A stretch of DNA of 64,000 nucleotides, taken from assembly GCA_002205965.3 (NCBI GenBank), contig NADL03000623.1, positions 1,423,167-1,487,166 on the forward strand, in the 5' to 3' direction. The stretch is from Kappaphycus alvarezii (Eukaryota > Rhodophyta > Florideophyceae > Gigartinales > Solieriaceae). A model generated the notes under the pieces. It worked only from the letters and a program-made list of their open reading frames with translations, had not been told where the DNA came from and searched no databases. The position numbers were made by a program, and so were the translations under genes. This document shows, piece after piece, positions 47,928 to 58,943 of the stretch (position 1 is the stretch's first letter; every line of letters starts with the position of its first letter).

Positions 47928-48744
47928 TTAACGGACAAAGTTGGCCTGATCCGCTACTAAAGGTTCCTTCTTTCCTTTCGTGATCTTCCGAAGCACCGGA
48001 AGCCTTTTTCTCGCGGCGGTCCAGCATGTAGCCTCAGAATGCCCCAATTGGCCGCGAAGGGTGCAATGATGACCGCAGTGAGGATTTTTCTCGCATTTAG
48101 ATGCTCCTTGACCGTTTTGGCGACAAGAAGAGCACAATATAGAAGTATTTTCTCTCTGGGATGATGAAGATGATCCTGCCACTATTTCGGCATTTACCTT
48201 TCTCTGTTCGACGAGAATTGTAAGGCGAAACAGTTCTTCACCAAGGTAATCTACCTTATACTTGATCTTTCTTGGGCGAGTATTGGAGCTAACTAAGAGT
48301 ATTGCCGGCGCTACTTCCATACAACGCATTTCGATTCGCGTGAAATTACCTCAAAATCCTTACTAGATCGGCGAGATATTTCAGACCTCTGAAGGACAAC
48401 AACGTCCGCAACTGCTCGTGATGACATGCAGCAGTCCTAAGTAGTACGAATCTTGCCAAATTGTCGAAGCCAGTCTTCTCGTACAACTTCTCCAGGTTCT
48501 TCAAGGAGCCCGGTATGTCTTCGATCTCGAGTCTGATTTCCAATGATTGACGGGTGATGTCCTGGGGCTCTACTTCCACGGTGAAATGTTCGAAGAACTT
48601 CTCCCTAATAGCTGCGTAGTTTATGGAATCTTGTATCAGCTGTCCGTCTGTTGCGAAGGAATCGTAGTAAAACTCAAAGGCGGGACCATCTAGGCGTCCG
48701 AGGTGGGATAATACCTTCCCCTGACTGGACTTCCCGGCCATCAC
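47928..48744 (-). pseudogene. gypsy-1 Gag with damaged zinc knuckles
   Basis: The frame 48744-48346 is helical Gag (AIREKFFEHFTVEVEPQDIT, GSLKNLEKLYEKTGFDNLAR, matching SSLVYLCDLYEKAGFNAQAK of gypsy-2). The frame 48329-47928 holds two knuckle-like blocks: CSSCRQNGQGASKC (His replaced by Gln) and CTLRGQLGHSEATC (second Cys replaced by Arg). Both would bind zinc poorly. Confidence 0.75.
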
Positions 48745-48874
48745 AACATTTTTAAGAAGAAGAACTTCTTGACATCGCTGTTCCAGTCTTAAGTGACGTA
48801 ATTAGCTCCGAGGAAAACCATCTTTCATAAGATTACTATGATAGGGTCAAAAATGAAAAAAATTGAAACGTGAC

Positions 48875-49142
48875 CCTAGGAAGGGGGGGTTGCTATGTTG
48901 TGTCCTGTTCCTCGTTTCTCCCACCACTAAAGGCTAGTACCGTGTAATATGGCACTCGGTTGTGTGGCTGAACCTTCCAGAGCCACATATTGCGAGGCCG
49001 ACAACATTAAAAAAAATAACTAAAATACTGTACAAAATACTGGAAAATAACTCTACAGTACAGTAGCTGACAAGTGTAGAAAATTGAGAAAAAGCGTCAC
49101 ACAAGTAGCGAAAAAGGTAGGTTTTCGTTGACCCTGCAGGAG
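48875..49142 (+). repeat. Dispersed short repeat, copy B
   Basis: Most complete copy. It begins GTGACCCTAGGAAGGGGGGG and contains CCAGAGCCACATATTGCGAG, AAAATACTGTACAAAATACT and ACAGTACAGTAGCTGACAAG. It ends near TTGACCCTGCAGGAGCC. Confidence 0.75.
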
Positions 49143-49727
49143 CCATTAACAGCCTCGCTTCAGTAAATAGAATTACTTTCCAAATACTAAACTACCAAAA
49201 ATCCCCCCGTTTGAGTACTGTACTATACCACACTGTAGTGTACATTACAATATAACGTGCTACAATTAGAATGGAAATAATTCGAGAGGACAAAAAGGTA
49301 CAGTAGTTGAGCCACCTTAGTGCACTCACACAAAAAACAGATCAAAAAATTAAATCAGTGTATCTTTTAGTCTTTTAGTCTTGTGGTACAGGACGCTTCC
49401 GTAAAATATTCCGTACTGCTGGTTTCCAACGTGCTCTTCTGTACTGTACCGTACTTTACCGTTGTTCGAAGAGCCTGAACGGCTGATACGAAGAGTGTAA
49501 GATTCACGTGGGTTGATGGACTGTGGTCAGGTACCAGAAAAGATGCACAAGTCAGCAAAAATTGCTGGGTCGGGTCCCCTTCGGACTCGGAGCCCACCGT
49601 GTAATAAATAAATTGTGACTCCTAACCCTCTGTGGCTCGAGCTTCATCAAAATTTCCGGATCTGGGGTTGTGCTAATAATATCTTTAACCGTTCGCGATC
49701 CATGTAGGTGTAAGGCCAAGGCATTGT
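49143..49727. other. Spacer with GTAC motifs
   Basis: GAGTACTGTACTATACC (49215-49231) and GTACTGTACCGTACTTTACC (49440-49459). No gene recognised. The right part may be the body of a third Copia-like LTR (see 49728). Confidence 0.4.
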
Positions 49728-49760
49728 TCTCATACTCCCCGCAGGCCGCGGTAATCAAAA
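49728..49760 (+). repeat. 33-bp direct repeat, left copy (possible LTR end)
   Basis: TCTCATACTCCCC and GGCCGC-GTAATCA parts recur at 54875-54907 with three changes. Both read ...TAATCA followed by A-runs, so they could be the CA-ends of two LTRs of the decayed element between them. The sequences upstream of the two copies do not obviously match. Confidence 0.5.
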
Positions 49761-49914
49761 TTTATGGACCCAAGGACCCAAGAGACCTCGGCTAACAGGC
49801 TTATTGATGAAACAAGACTAGAGACTAAATTTGAAAAGTTCAAGTACAGAACGGACGTAATATATGGATGCAAGGAGCTAAGTTGATCACCAATGGCGGT
49901 GACACGAAAACTAG

Positions 49915-50301
49915 GTGGGTCGCCAACGGCTCCGGAAAGACAATATACGCGAGTATCGAATGAGCCTATCGAAAGGTCCTGGAGTCGGAGATACAACTGG
50001 GAAATATATCCTTTCCCAGTTGTATCTCCGAGGGGCCTTGGGACCAATTGACAATGAAGAAGTCTTGACATACCAGGAACACAAGGAAATAGTTGAGAAG
50101 ATCCTTCATGTAGTCGCTATAGATTCCTCAACAGATGCGGCCCAGAGCTTCATCTCATCAGATGGGAAGTTGTTTGTTTGTAAGAGAATTAAATCAGAGA
50201 CATACAGAGACGTCGCGGAAAGGTTCCATGAAGTTGCACAGGAACGTCTAAACTGCTTTCAGCAAACCCCTTCAGATCAGGAAAAGCAGAAAATTGCGTA
50301 A
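49915..50301 (+). CDS. Hypothetical ORF, possibly gag-like
   Basis: The frame has a poorly conserved first 35 residues that run through the hairpin at 49986-50030. Then follows a helical charged region: TYQEHKEIVEKILHVVAIDS and AERFHEVAQERLNCFQQ. By position it could be the gag start of copia-3. No zinc knuckle seen. Met near 49963 is an alternative start. Confidence 0.3.
   Translation: MGRQRLRKDNIREYRMSLSKGPGVGDTTGKYILSQLYLRGALGPIDNEEVLTYQEHKEIVEKILHVVAIDSSTDAAQSFISSDGKLFVCKRIKSETYRDVAERFHEVAQERLNCFQQTPSDQEKQKIA
49986..50030. repeat. Hairpin with 19-bp perfect arms
   Basis: CGGAGATACAACTGGGAAA (49986-50004), a 7-nt loop TATATCC, then the exact complement (50012-50030). Imperfect pairing extends outward through GGTCCTGGAGT and GGCCTTGGGACC. 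Confidence 0.95.
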
Positions 50302-50478
50302 TACTACTCGATAATACAGAGCTACATGATACAATGTACAATAATATTATTTTAATCTTTATTAAAAAAGCAGCAGAACCCGGCAGATAGTGAAAAGTTT
50401 GGTACCAGATCATAAGTTAAGGGTATATTTGAATAAATCGAGTCGTTATTCGCTACAATTCAGAAGATTGCCGATAAC

Positions 50479-50706
50479 ATGGATGACACAGATGATCAAT
50501 CCAACATTGAGGACGTGAGGAATTTGCTCTCCGGCACTATAGGCGCTATGAATCCTTTGATAAATCGCACAATCGCCCATAACCCTGATGAATCACAACC
50601 CCCAAATTTTAATTTGGACGATTCAATCGACTTGTTGAAAAGCATTACAGCAGCCTTCGGAAATCCCAAGCGCGCCCCGGATGATGAATCACCGAAGCCA
50701 GTATGA
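50479..50706 (+). CDS. Hypothetical small acidic ORF
   Basis: ATG at 50479, 75 codons: MDDTDDQSNIEDVRNLLSG at the start, LDDSIDLLKSITAAFGNPK near the end. Acidic and helical. Possibly part of a copia-3 gag; not recognised. Confidence 0.3.
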   Translation: MDDTDDQSNIEDVRNLLSGTIGAMNPLINRTIAHNPDESQPPNFNLDDSIDLLKSITAAFGNPKRAPDDESPKPV

Positions 50707-52757
50707 AGACTAATGAGTCAACTCGAGAACAGAATTTATCGGAGCAAATCCTAAATCAAACGGACGCCAAATAACCGCAAGCGAAATTCTCGCTGTATGG
50801 CATGCGGAGTCAAGGGTCATTGGATGCTTGAAAACCAGTGAAAGCTGTATAAGACGAAAACTAACCAATCTATGAGACATAGGGACAGTCAGAATGGGAG
50901 CTAGGTCCATAAGAAAACCTTGAAGTTCGATGTAGTGCAATTGGCACTCATACTGTACTGTCACATAGCAGAGCCGATTTTGAAGATCTCTTTTTATTCA
51001 ATTCTCTGGACACGCCATAATACTGCCATCCGCAGATACTAAACTGACCAGTAATGGAATTTATGTCGACTGTCGACCACCATCGGTCTTTTTACTTTAT
51101 ATGCACCTGAGAGGGTTTGAGGGCTTGAATTTAGGACCACTCAGCCCCCACCTTGGACCTGATATTTTCGTAGGTGAAAGGAACCTATTGGGCCAAGTCT
51201 CGACTTAACTCATCTCTAATTCGAATCTTCAGTACTCGGCTGACATTGACTTCACTTATCCCGCCGTCGTAGATAACCCTAACCTAGTTTACCAGTATTT
51301 ATACCTACCTCGTCAGTAGAGCCCCAGAAATTAAGATCCACAACGATGTTGTCTGTGAACTTGACTCCCAACTCCCGCCTTTGCGAAAAACATGTCATCG
51401 GCAACTTTGGCTCTAGCCACGTTTATCCGCTTGAGTTCTCCTTCTACTCAATCCCTCTCTATCCGGTATTATGCTGCCTCTCTCTTTGAATGTTTGTGGT
51501 ATTTACTCCCACTTGGCGCCCCAAACTCCCGTGTCTATATACTAATAGGAACTTTAAGGTTGTCGTTGGTGACAACACCCCTATCTCCGAAAGAGATAAT
51601 CAGCACTACTTACCAGTAGTACCTCCCCTTTGTCCAATAATGAGTCCCTGGTGTCCAAAATTCTTTGGACTCGATTCTTCTCAAGGTTCTAGTATTCTTC
51701 GTGTTTTTCGTATACCGGTCCAGACTTACAGCTCAGTGGACAAATAAACCATCCAACCGTCCAAGGAATCACCCCTTCTGTACCACACACAAATCTTCTC
51801 ACCTTCGGCGAGCTGTCCTACCGCATCTCAATGTTGTTAAAGAGAAAGAGGGACAGCGTACACCCTGTGAGTGTTGGTGTGTGTGTGATGTTTTTCTCAT
51901 TGTCTGACGGGATTCTGTACCTATACGAGAACAGCTGCGTTCTGCGCATTGGAATTAATTTGAGAACAACAGAAAGGATGACGAATCAGACTCAGACGAC
52001 TCCGATGACCCGAAAAATAAGAGGTTCTTCCGCAAGTAAGCCTTCATAGAGAACTACAACCCCATTTGCGATATCAGCTCTCCATTCTCGACAGCTGGAA
52101 TTCAGACCGCCGTTCGCCTCTGCGACATATTGTAAATATATCTCATCACGACTATACAGGAAGAGAACCTCACCCACGGTTGGGGCGAAAGCGGCGCTCG
52201 AACCTAAAGATATCACCGGTCTTTGGGATCTTACCATCTTCGAAATCTCTAACAATCCCTGTTCCCTTACATCTCACCTGATATCCGATTACTCATCAGT
52301 CATCACTTGGCTCAACGTTGGTAAACACTCCATTCAGAATTGCGTTTCAGATGATTCATTCCTCACGTTCCAACGACCAACGGATAGAAAATTCATGACT
52401 TTCTACCTGTATGTATCACAGCCTGTGCCAACATCTAACAACCTCAGACTCCGAGTCAAAAATAGTTTCGCCACTGAAATAGTCTATTATCGCACTGATG
52501 TCCATCATCCTGCTCTGATATCTGTCGGCGAATTGGATAAAGGATTACAGAATGCCACAGGTCTAAGGAAATGATAAGCGTTGCTTAATACGAAAGCAGA
52601 AGCAGATGGAGATAAGGAAGCTGATGATGAAGCTATAAATGACAAAATCGAGATGAATATTGGCGAGCGAGCGGTCGTTACAACTGGGCCAAAATAAAAA
52701 TACAGGTAAATAGACTCGGAGAAGTCGCGGATCCTAGGCGATATTTTCGAGGAAGTA
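50707..52757. other. Interior of copia-3, coding sequence no longer recognisable
   Basis: Only short frames. By position it should correspond to protease and integrase of the element, but I find no DSGA, HHCC or DDE motif I can defend. Confidence 0.3.
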
Positions 52758-54353
52758 GTGTCACAGAAGGTTTCCAGATCTAAGCTCGAATTTGCACCCT
52801 TACTGATAATGGACAAGGCATTCAATACGAAGCATTCGGCAAACTGGATCGATGCGTGCGAGAAAGTAAACGAAAGCGATGTGAGCCATAACCCCAATGT
52901 GGTGTCTTCTCACGTCGTATATAAGATAAAATCTGATGGGAATGGTAACAGAATGTTGAAATCAAAGCGCGTGCCTAACGCCAATGAGCAACACGAAAAG
53001 GAGTTCATACGTAAAGATTAAACGAACGCACAGTTGTTGATAATAGGACTCTCGCTATGTTTAACTACATTGTTGGTGTTATCACTGAATACGGCAGATA
53101 TTTAAGGTGCATATTTACGCCGTGGGCACATAAAGAGGGTTATCTACATTAGTACAACTCGAAAATAGCGTATTGACATCAACTGCCGAAAAAGTTCACT
53201 ATGGAAGCTAATTAATTACCCTACGACATGGTAGAGGCTCGCAGCCAATGGATTCTGACAGTGGAAAAATGGATGAGGACGAAAGCCGGTATGAAGCGCG
53301 TATTCGGCATGGGACAATTATTAATCAAAGAAATGACAGTGGACAGATTATCTCGATTGTCGCAAAGGTAACGGACGACTTTATGGTTTCGGGACTACCC
53401 CGGGATATAGATGAATTCACTAGTTATATGAGAGAGGGGTTTTTCGTTTGAAAAGCTAAAGATGGAACGCGATACATATTCGTTGGGAGTGAGATTGAAA
53501 GTAAATACGATGGCAGTATACAATTAAGCATAGAATCATACTGGACACACATAAAGCACATTAAGATGACTAGGAACCTACGGTAGATGTCAGCTTGTAA
53601 GGCTACGGCTAATGAGCTCATTCAGTATTGGAGCCTGTGTAAGACACTCCTACAATTGAGAAAGGCGGTCCTTTCGCAGGTTGCGATGGCCATCTAATTA
53701 ATGCACCAGCGCTTGGGACGGTTGAAAATCGCGCATATAGTAAAAGCTAACAGAATGGTTGATGAAATCAGGAAACTTAGACCTCACATCCTCTATCAGG
53801 TTGTAGACTCCCCACATGACGTGGTCTTGTGCACGCTCTCAGATGTGGTGCACCTAAGAGATCGCGATTAAGGCCAAACAGGTTATTTATGGGCATCGTA
53901 TCAAGACGTGGGGAGGAAAACGAACAAGTGTTTCATATTTTAGATTGATGTTCCCACAAACAGCAACACGTAAGTCACTCTGCTTATGGGGCGGAGATAT
54001 TGGCTGCTACATCATCTGACGACAAGGTTTACTACTTAGAGTCTACAGTCTATACTGTGTTCCCGAAAAATCCACTAAAACACGAACTCAACGTGGACTC
54101 TAAACAATTGTTGGAAACCATCACTACCCTCCACGAAGGTAAGGATTGTCCCCTGAGACAGACTTTTCAACGCGTCAGGAAGAGGTTTTATTCTAGAGAA
54201 TTGAATGTCATTAGATGGATTCCTGATAAGCATAAACTCGCTGTTTCGATCAGAAAACGAAACTTTGTTACATGGGAAAGACTGAATCGAGTATGCTATA
54301 CGGGCGCCATGGACCAGTGCATGAAATTCATCAAGATGGTCTACAAAGACTAA
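52758..54353 (+). pseudogene. copia-3 reverse transcriptase / RNase H remains
   Basis: VVSSHVVYKIKSDGNGNRML then KSKRVPNANEQHEKEF (52905-53000) is the start of a Copia RT. About 53085-53150 another frame reads GAYLRRGHIKRVIYI. VEARSQWILTVEKWM (about 53230-53275) fits the LYGLxxSGRLW region. KVTDDFMVSGLPRDIDEF (about 53367-53420) is the catalytic box. KDGTRYIFVGSEIESKYDGS follows. In 54000-54353, NVDSKQLLETITTLHEGKDC and RELNVIRWIPDKHKLA are RNase H parts. Multiple stops and shifts. Confidence 0.7.
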
Positions 54354-54874
54354 TCGTGAAGTGTCCAGATTTAATGGCGGTACTGGTAATAATAATCGCG
54401 ACTTGGGTGAGTATTGATGCATCGAAGTGCATATGCATGTTTTACGTGGAAAGATGTACACACAGTCCTGAATGACAGATGGGAGTTGAATGCATTGCCA
54501 TAGTGGAGACATCTCATGGAGCCGCGAGTTTAATATAAAAGGTTAATGACATAACAAGGATCACCCGTGATGAGTGGTCACGGTGGTCTAGGCGTAGTTT
54601 AAATTCCAATGTTAAGATTGTGCAGAGCTTTATCGCAAGGAGAATATGAACATAGTGCATCGCGAGTAGGAATTAATTTTAGTGGAAGTGGGCATTAGCT
54701 CAGAGGGTATGGGCGGAAAACCTATAAAAGGATCGAATTGCGGGCCTCCCGAGGATAAGGGAGGTACCCGGCTGCTTGTGTCCATCTTTTTATCTCGTTT
54801 ATACCCCATTCTCTTTACCGTCCACTATCTACCACTTAGCAAGTCTCTTGTCCCTCGTTACCTATACATGTGTA

Positions 54875-54907
54875 TCTCATACTCCCCGTAGGCCGCTGTA
54901 ATCAAAA
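54875..54907 (+). repeat. 33-bp direct repeat, right copy (possible LTR end)
   Basis: Matches 49728-49760 with three changes. It is followed by AACAGTACAGTATACG, a GTAC motif, so this element too may have inserted next to a GTAC site. Confidence 0.5.
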
Positions 54908-55034
54908 ACAGTACAGTATACGTCATGCTTCATCGTTTCTAAGAGCATGCTGACGGGGGCAGCAGAATCGGCCCACCGACACAAAAGTGAGGGATATGGT
55001 ACGCGAGCTCTCGCGCCTTCCCGTCCTCTTACAC

Positions 55035-55461
55035 TCAAGCTCTTTCATGATACTTCGCGACTATCTCCATCAAATTTGACTTATTAGTGCTCAATCCTCC
55101 GAGAGTGTCGCTCGATTCGAGGAGCTCCTTATGCGAGTAGAGCACATATATTTTACTACTACAGACACGATCCGCCGGCACATCTATCAGCGTTAGAGCG
55201 CACCGGTCGTCTACTAAATAGCTATATTCGCCAAAACCCTTCTCCGTGTGCCCGATGTGGTGGAACACTCGCTTCGTTGTTAGCTATTAGTCGCATCCTG
55301 CATTTGGCAATCGCTGTATATGGGCTGTACAGAGGCCTTACGAGTTTGTCCCCCGGAGTCCAGGATAGTAGCATCTCAGAAATGCATTGAGGTTCAGTAA
55401 TGAAGTTATCCAGAAGTTTTCCCAGCTCCGGATGTTTGCCAATCACAGTGATCGATCGCAT
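55035..55461 (-). pseudogene. Unrecognised ORF, two frames
   Basis: The minus frame 55461-55222 (MRSITVIGKHPELGKLLDNF, DKLVRPLYSPYTAIAKCRMR) passes, by one frame change near 55255, into 55268-55035 (FHHIGHTEKGFGEYSYLVDD, RVCSSKIYVLYSHKELLESS). Together about 140 residues that look globular. No family recognised. Confidence 0.3.
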
Positions 55462-55749
55462 ACTATCTTTCTCTTAAAGATACCGTTTACAGATTAAGAT
55501 TCTCTGGCCCTCTGGCGGCCCATTAGTAGAGAGTACAGTATACAGCAACATACTGTGATTAATGTAAATTGTTTTACTGATAGGCGCAGGCCTGCTTCTG
55601 TTTTCTCCTTTCCTTTTCTCTAATTTCCGTTTAGATTTACCCCACTAGAAGTGACAGAAGGCGAATTATAGTACCCAATCATTCCCCCGTTTACTGATTG
55701 GAGATGAAGAACGGCTATTTTCCGATACTAGGAGGGAAGGGTCCGTGTA

Positions 55750-56767
55750 TTGGAGAATCTGAAAAGGATGAAGAGTCATTCGATACGAGCTCAGGAAACT
55801 GGTGCGAGGCCGGCTGTAAGGCTTGCTGCGTTGGACGAAACCGTCGCTGAAGTGGAGATTTTTCCTACCCCTAACATGGCACCCCACAAGGGGATCGATG
55901 ATGAGCATTTACCTACTATTCTGTATACACATATGTCACATATAGTGTTTCGTCTTCATATATTCGGTTTGCTCGGTGCCCTCTGTACCAAATTCTTGCC
56001 AAAGATGAGCATGCAAGAGTTAAAATGCCAAGCGCGCAGGATGTTTAACAATTTAAGGGGTCGTTTAAAGAGAGAATCACTCCTAGATGACGTATTAGCA
56101 TCGTGGATTTAACCGAACACATCTTCCATGCATTAAAATAACCCAAAAATTCCCCCCTCCTAGATGATGTCTACTGCGTAACCGACGGGTGTAAGATCTG
56201 TCTGTATCAGGTCGGGGATCGAGTAATACAGAACATGTTTCACAATGGACTAAAGGGCGACCATTTTGTCAGCAATGGTTACTTTAGTTCCCCCAGCGGG
56301 CGTGTTATTGCTTGTGCGGTCAGCATACCCGGGTCATTCCACGATTTTACAACTGCGGAGTGAGGAGGAGTTTATCATAAGCTTGAAAGTTCTTTTCTAA
56401 TCAAACTGAATTGAAATGTGTAGTGACTTCTACATTTTGCAAAGTTAGATATCCTTTCTCAAATAAATCGTCTCAGGATGACTTAGGTGAAGGGGAAGGA
56501 TCAGAAGGGATAATGCGCCTGCGGCAGAAAACTTCTGCGGGGCAGGGTTCAGACTGATGCATGCGCGATTTTCAAGCTACATTCCCTCGCCGAAAAGACA
56601 GGAATACTTACGGAGAAGATGGGGAGCGCTAACTAATCTTCCTCACTTCAGTGGGTTTATTCAACTTCAGGGCTAGTCTGGATGGAGTGATTCAGATTAC
56701 AAGTACGTTCATGCCACATATGAGTTCCGAGGCAAATCTTTTCCTTCGCAAAACCCGCTCGATATAG
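55750..56767 (+). pseudogene. DDE_Tnp_4-type transposase, split by a 63-bp retroelement insertion
   Basis: The N-terminal frame starts at 55750 (MENLKRMKSHSIRAQETGAR) and has a helical part ending RRMFNNLRGRLKRESLLDDV. At 56094-56156 a 63-bp insert interrupts it. After the insert the frame resumes LLDDVYCVTDGCKICLYQVG (first Asp), IQNMFHNGLKGDHFVSNGYF and VSIPGSFHDFTTAE (second Asp). Then follow stops and, in other frames, KCVVTSTFCKVRYPF and IKSSQDDLGEGEGSEGIMRL, MRAFQATFPR-like text and LFNFRASLDGVIQITSTFMP to a stop at 56767. The DG-x(3)-L and H-D-x(5)-AE spacing is that of DDE_Tnp_4 transposases. The usual VVDSAF appears as VVTSTF, so the third acidic residue seems lost. Confidence 0.75.
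56094..56156 (+). mobile_element. 63-bp 5'-truncated 3' end of the RLE non-LTR element, with 14-bp target duplication
   Basis: The insert contains ACATCTTCCATGCATTAAAA and TAACCCAAAAATTCCCC. It is a close match, over its whole length, to the reverse of 35996-36058. It is bordered by CTCCTAGATGACGT (56080-56093) and CTCCTAGATGATGT (56157-56170), one mismatch. This marks the 3' terminus of the family and shows it has no poly(A). Confidence 0.9.
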
Positions 56768-58209
56768 AAATCGATCGATTAGGATTTATTGATTGCCATT
56801 CCTCTGAATAGACTGAGTCACCATTAACAAAATTGCCTCCAAAAAACGATCTTGACGTTTCGCTTCCTGTTCAAGACGTATACGTTCATCTTGCCGGTTC
56901 TCCTAGCTGCGCTTCCGCTACTCTTCCCTTTCCTGTGTTCTGCGGCTCTCTTCCGCCCCCCCGGCGCAATGTCTCATCCTCGTTTCTCAGTTATTCCTGT
57001 ACCATCGAAAAATTCATCGTTGAAAGCAAATCGTCTCCAAACACATTTGCAAATTTATCCCGTCGTTTCGCGATAAGCGGCCGAGATGGTAGGCTCGATC
57101 TGCGATTTGTCTGCGGGGAACCTTGTGCCCGGATGAAGCTTGTAGCGAAGAAGGCTCAGATGCCAGATCACAATACTCTGGAGAGTTCCGGTCTGAGGAG
57201 TCCATATCTGTAGGAATTGTAGCCATTTCCTCCATTTCTTCATCCTAACAGCCAATGCCGGCGCGTTCGGTAATGTACACTCGAATCTGTTTTACTCGAA
57301 GCACGTAATTGAGTATCATAGGATCCTCGGTTGGCACTTCTTATAAGTGCATGTTTGCAAAATTTCTCTTAAGACTGTCGAATGTCCTATGCTGATCTGG
57401 AAACCCTTCGAATTCTCGGTGAGCACCACCTCCAACTCGTCAGCGCAAAGGGGTAACAGCATATCGAGGACATCTGCTAAATTATTTGTCTCTGGTTAAG
57501 TGAGTCTAGATCCGCGCACAGCAAACGGCTTGTCTGATGACTTCGGCGTTTGTCCATTTTCAATTCCGAGGCTTTGCAATAAAGTAATTGATCCACCATA
57601 TCTATGTGTACTGTAAGGACGTGGTGGTGTCAGCGTATATCCATTTTGTTGGGCCTCTAGGGTTACTAGAAGGCTGTTGTTGATCGCGTCGCTAGGTTGA
57701 ACATCTGGAAACTCAGAGGCATCCCCTGAGAGAGTCGATTTCCGTCACTCCGCTACCTGAGTGTAGCGGATGCATTCCGTTAGGTTCACAATCGATGGGG
57801 TGATCCCGGGTGAGAGATGTTGACAAGGGCGGAAAAGAGTAGACGGAAAAAACGGACTTGTGATGTTGATTCTGCGTTGGGAGCGTCTGGGGAGGGCTGG
57901 AACGTTGACAGTACTTGAGGCTAGGCGGTGGTGTCCGTTTGGGGAAGAGGTGGATAGGTAGAGACGTTGATGATGTTAAAGCGACAAGGGGAGCCAGAAC
58001 CGGAGCATACATGGTTAGGTAGAAGGGCAAAAGTGCAGTGGGGGCGAGGATGGGGGCGGGTTGGAGAGGAAGTCCTTTGGCGGTGCTAACGGGGGTGAAG
58101 GGAAGGTGGTAGGTTTTTGGTCGATGATGTGTTGTGGAACGAGCGAATCACAAAAAAGGTGCGATTGTTTTGAGCGCCAAAAAAGATAGGTTCAGTGTTT
58201 GAATACCCC
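56768..58209. other. Spacer without recognisable gene
   Basis: Short frames on both strands (e.g. 56833-57213 plus; 58030-57713 minus, Pro/Ser/Thr-rich); none recognisable. Confidence 0.4.
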
Positions 58210-58244
58210 TGATATAATGAAAATTGTAGATATTCCTTGGCATG

Positions 58245-58340
58245 CTGCGCTGGCTGAGTTGGCTGCGCTGGCTGAGTTGGCTGCGCTGGCTGAGTTGGCT
58301 GCGCTGGCTGAGTTGGCATGCTGTGCTGGCCGAGTTGGCA
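58245..58340. repeat. 18-bp tandem repeat in the gypsy-2 5' LTR
   Basis: Four copies of GCTGCGCTGGCTGAGTTG, followed by two longer variants GCATGCTGTGCTGGCCGAGTTG and GCATGCTGCGCTGGCTGAG. The 3' LTR (63445-63555) has only two clean copies plus broken ones (GCGAGTTG). The unit is G/C-skewed and sits in the U3 region upstream of the TATA box, where it could act as an enhancer-like repeat. Confidence 0.85.
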
Positions 58341-58482
58341 TGCTGCGCTGGCTGAGCTGTCACTGTACTTACAATTATATATTTTAATTATTTTTAGAGG
58401 AATGCTTTGCACTGTACTGTGGCGGTGCAGATTTGGCACTTAGGTACTGTATAGATGCTACAGATAGTGAGGGTTGAAAACT

Positions 58483-58490
58483 CTATATAA
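58483..58490 (+). promoter_or_regulatory. TATA box of the gypsy-2 LTR promoter
   Basis: CTCTATATAAGGGG; the same sequence is at 63681-63694 in the 3' LTR. It is a classic TATA box placed in the middle of the LTR, so transcription (the U3/R border) should start about 25-30 bp downstream, near 58515. Confidence 0.7.
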
Positions 58491-58943
58491 GGGGCTGTTT
58501 GCATGAAATGGTAGGACTACTTGGGAGCCAGCATACCCGAGCGGGGCGCTCAACAAGTTAAGTCAAACACAAAGCATAAAGCAAGTTGGCAGACAACTTC
58601 AAGCCAAGTCCCGAGTAGTAGGAAGTTGAGAGTCAACTTCAGACCCAAGAAAACTTTTTCTTACGCTAGTCGCAGAGCGTCGGTGGTAGACCCTGCCCCT
58701 TTTATACTTGCTTGTAGCTTCCTCAACTCTCTTCTATATACACTCCCTTTTGTTCGTTCAACAATACCACGGCAGCACTTTTGTCGCTCGCAACACCTCC
58801 TTCTCAGGGTAATTGGTTCTGAGGATCTCCTCCCCCGCCGATTTACCCCTATCATTTGGTACTCCTGTGGAGGGGGTTGCACCCGAGGTATTCGAGTTGA
58901 GCAGTAGTAAGGAACACTTCGGGGGGATTTCTATTCGGTAATC

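Larger units (their letters stand above)
44590..48744 (-). mobile_element. Decayed Ty3/Gypsy LTR retrotransposon (gypsy-1), coding part
   Basis: On the minus strand the order is gag, protease, RT, RNase H, integrase; integrase last is diagnostic of Gypsy. I could not find LTRs at 43980-44590 or 48745-49500, so the limits given are only those of coding sequence. Its proteins are related to those of gypsy-2 but carry more damage. About 130 bp beyond its gag start lies copy B of the short dispersed repeat. Confidence 0.8.
49760..54360 (+). mobile_element. Very decayed third Copia-like element (copia-3)
   Basis: RT and RNase H traces in plus orientation (52758-54353) are clear; gag, protease and integrase are not. 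The 33-bp repeats at 49728 and 54875 may mark LTR ends. Between 49760 and 52750 several helical ORFs occur (see 49915 and 50479), then low-similarity sequence. It belongs to a different lineage from copia-1 and copia-2, with VTDDF in place of YVDD. Confidence 0.55.
58210..58806 (+). repeat. 5' LTR of gypsy-2
   Basis: 597 bp. It contains the 18-bp tandem array at 58245-58317, a TATA box (58483-58490) and the AAGTTGGCAGACAACTTCAA region. The end is placed at CTCA (58806) because similarity to 63413-63998 runs at least that far; it could extend a few bases. Confidence 0.9.

Noticed and set aside
54875..54907. Definite LTR pair for copia-3
   Set aside because: Only 33 bp match 49728-49760; upstream LTR bodies do not align by eye, so reported as repeat only.
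58086..58439. Minus-strand ORFs with QPTQPAQ repeats
   Set aside because: Produced by the 18-bp tandem repeat of the gypsy-2 LTR; the same happens at 63327-63639.
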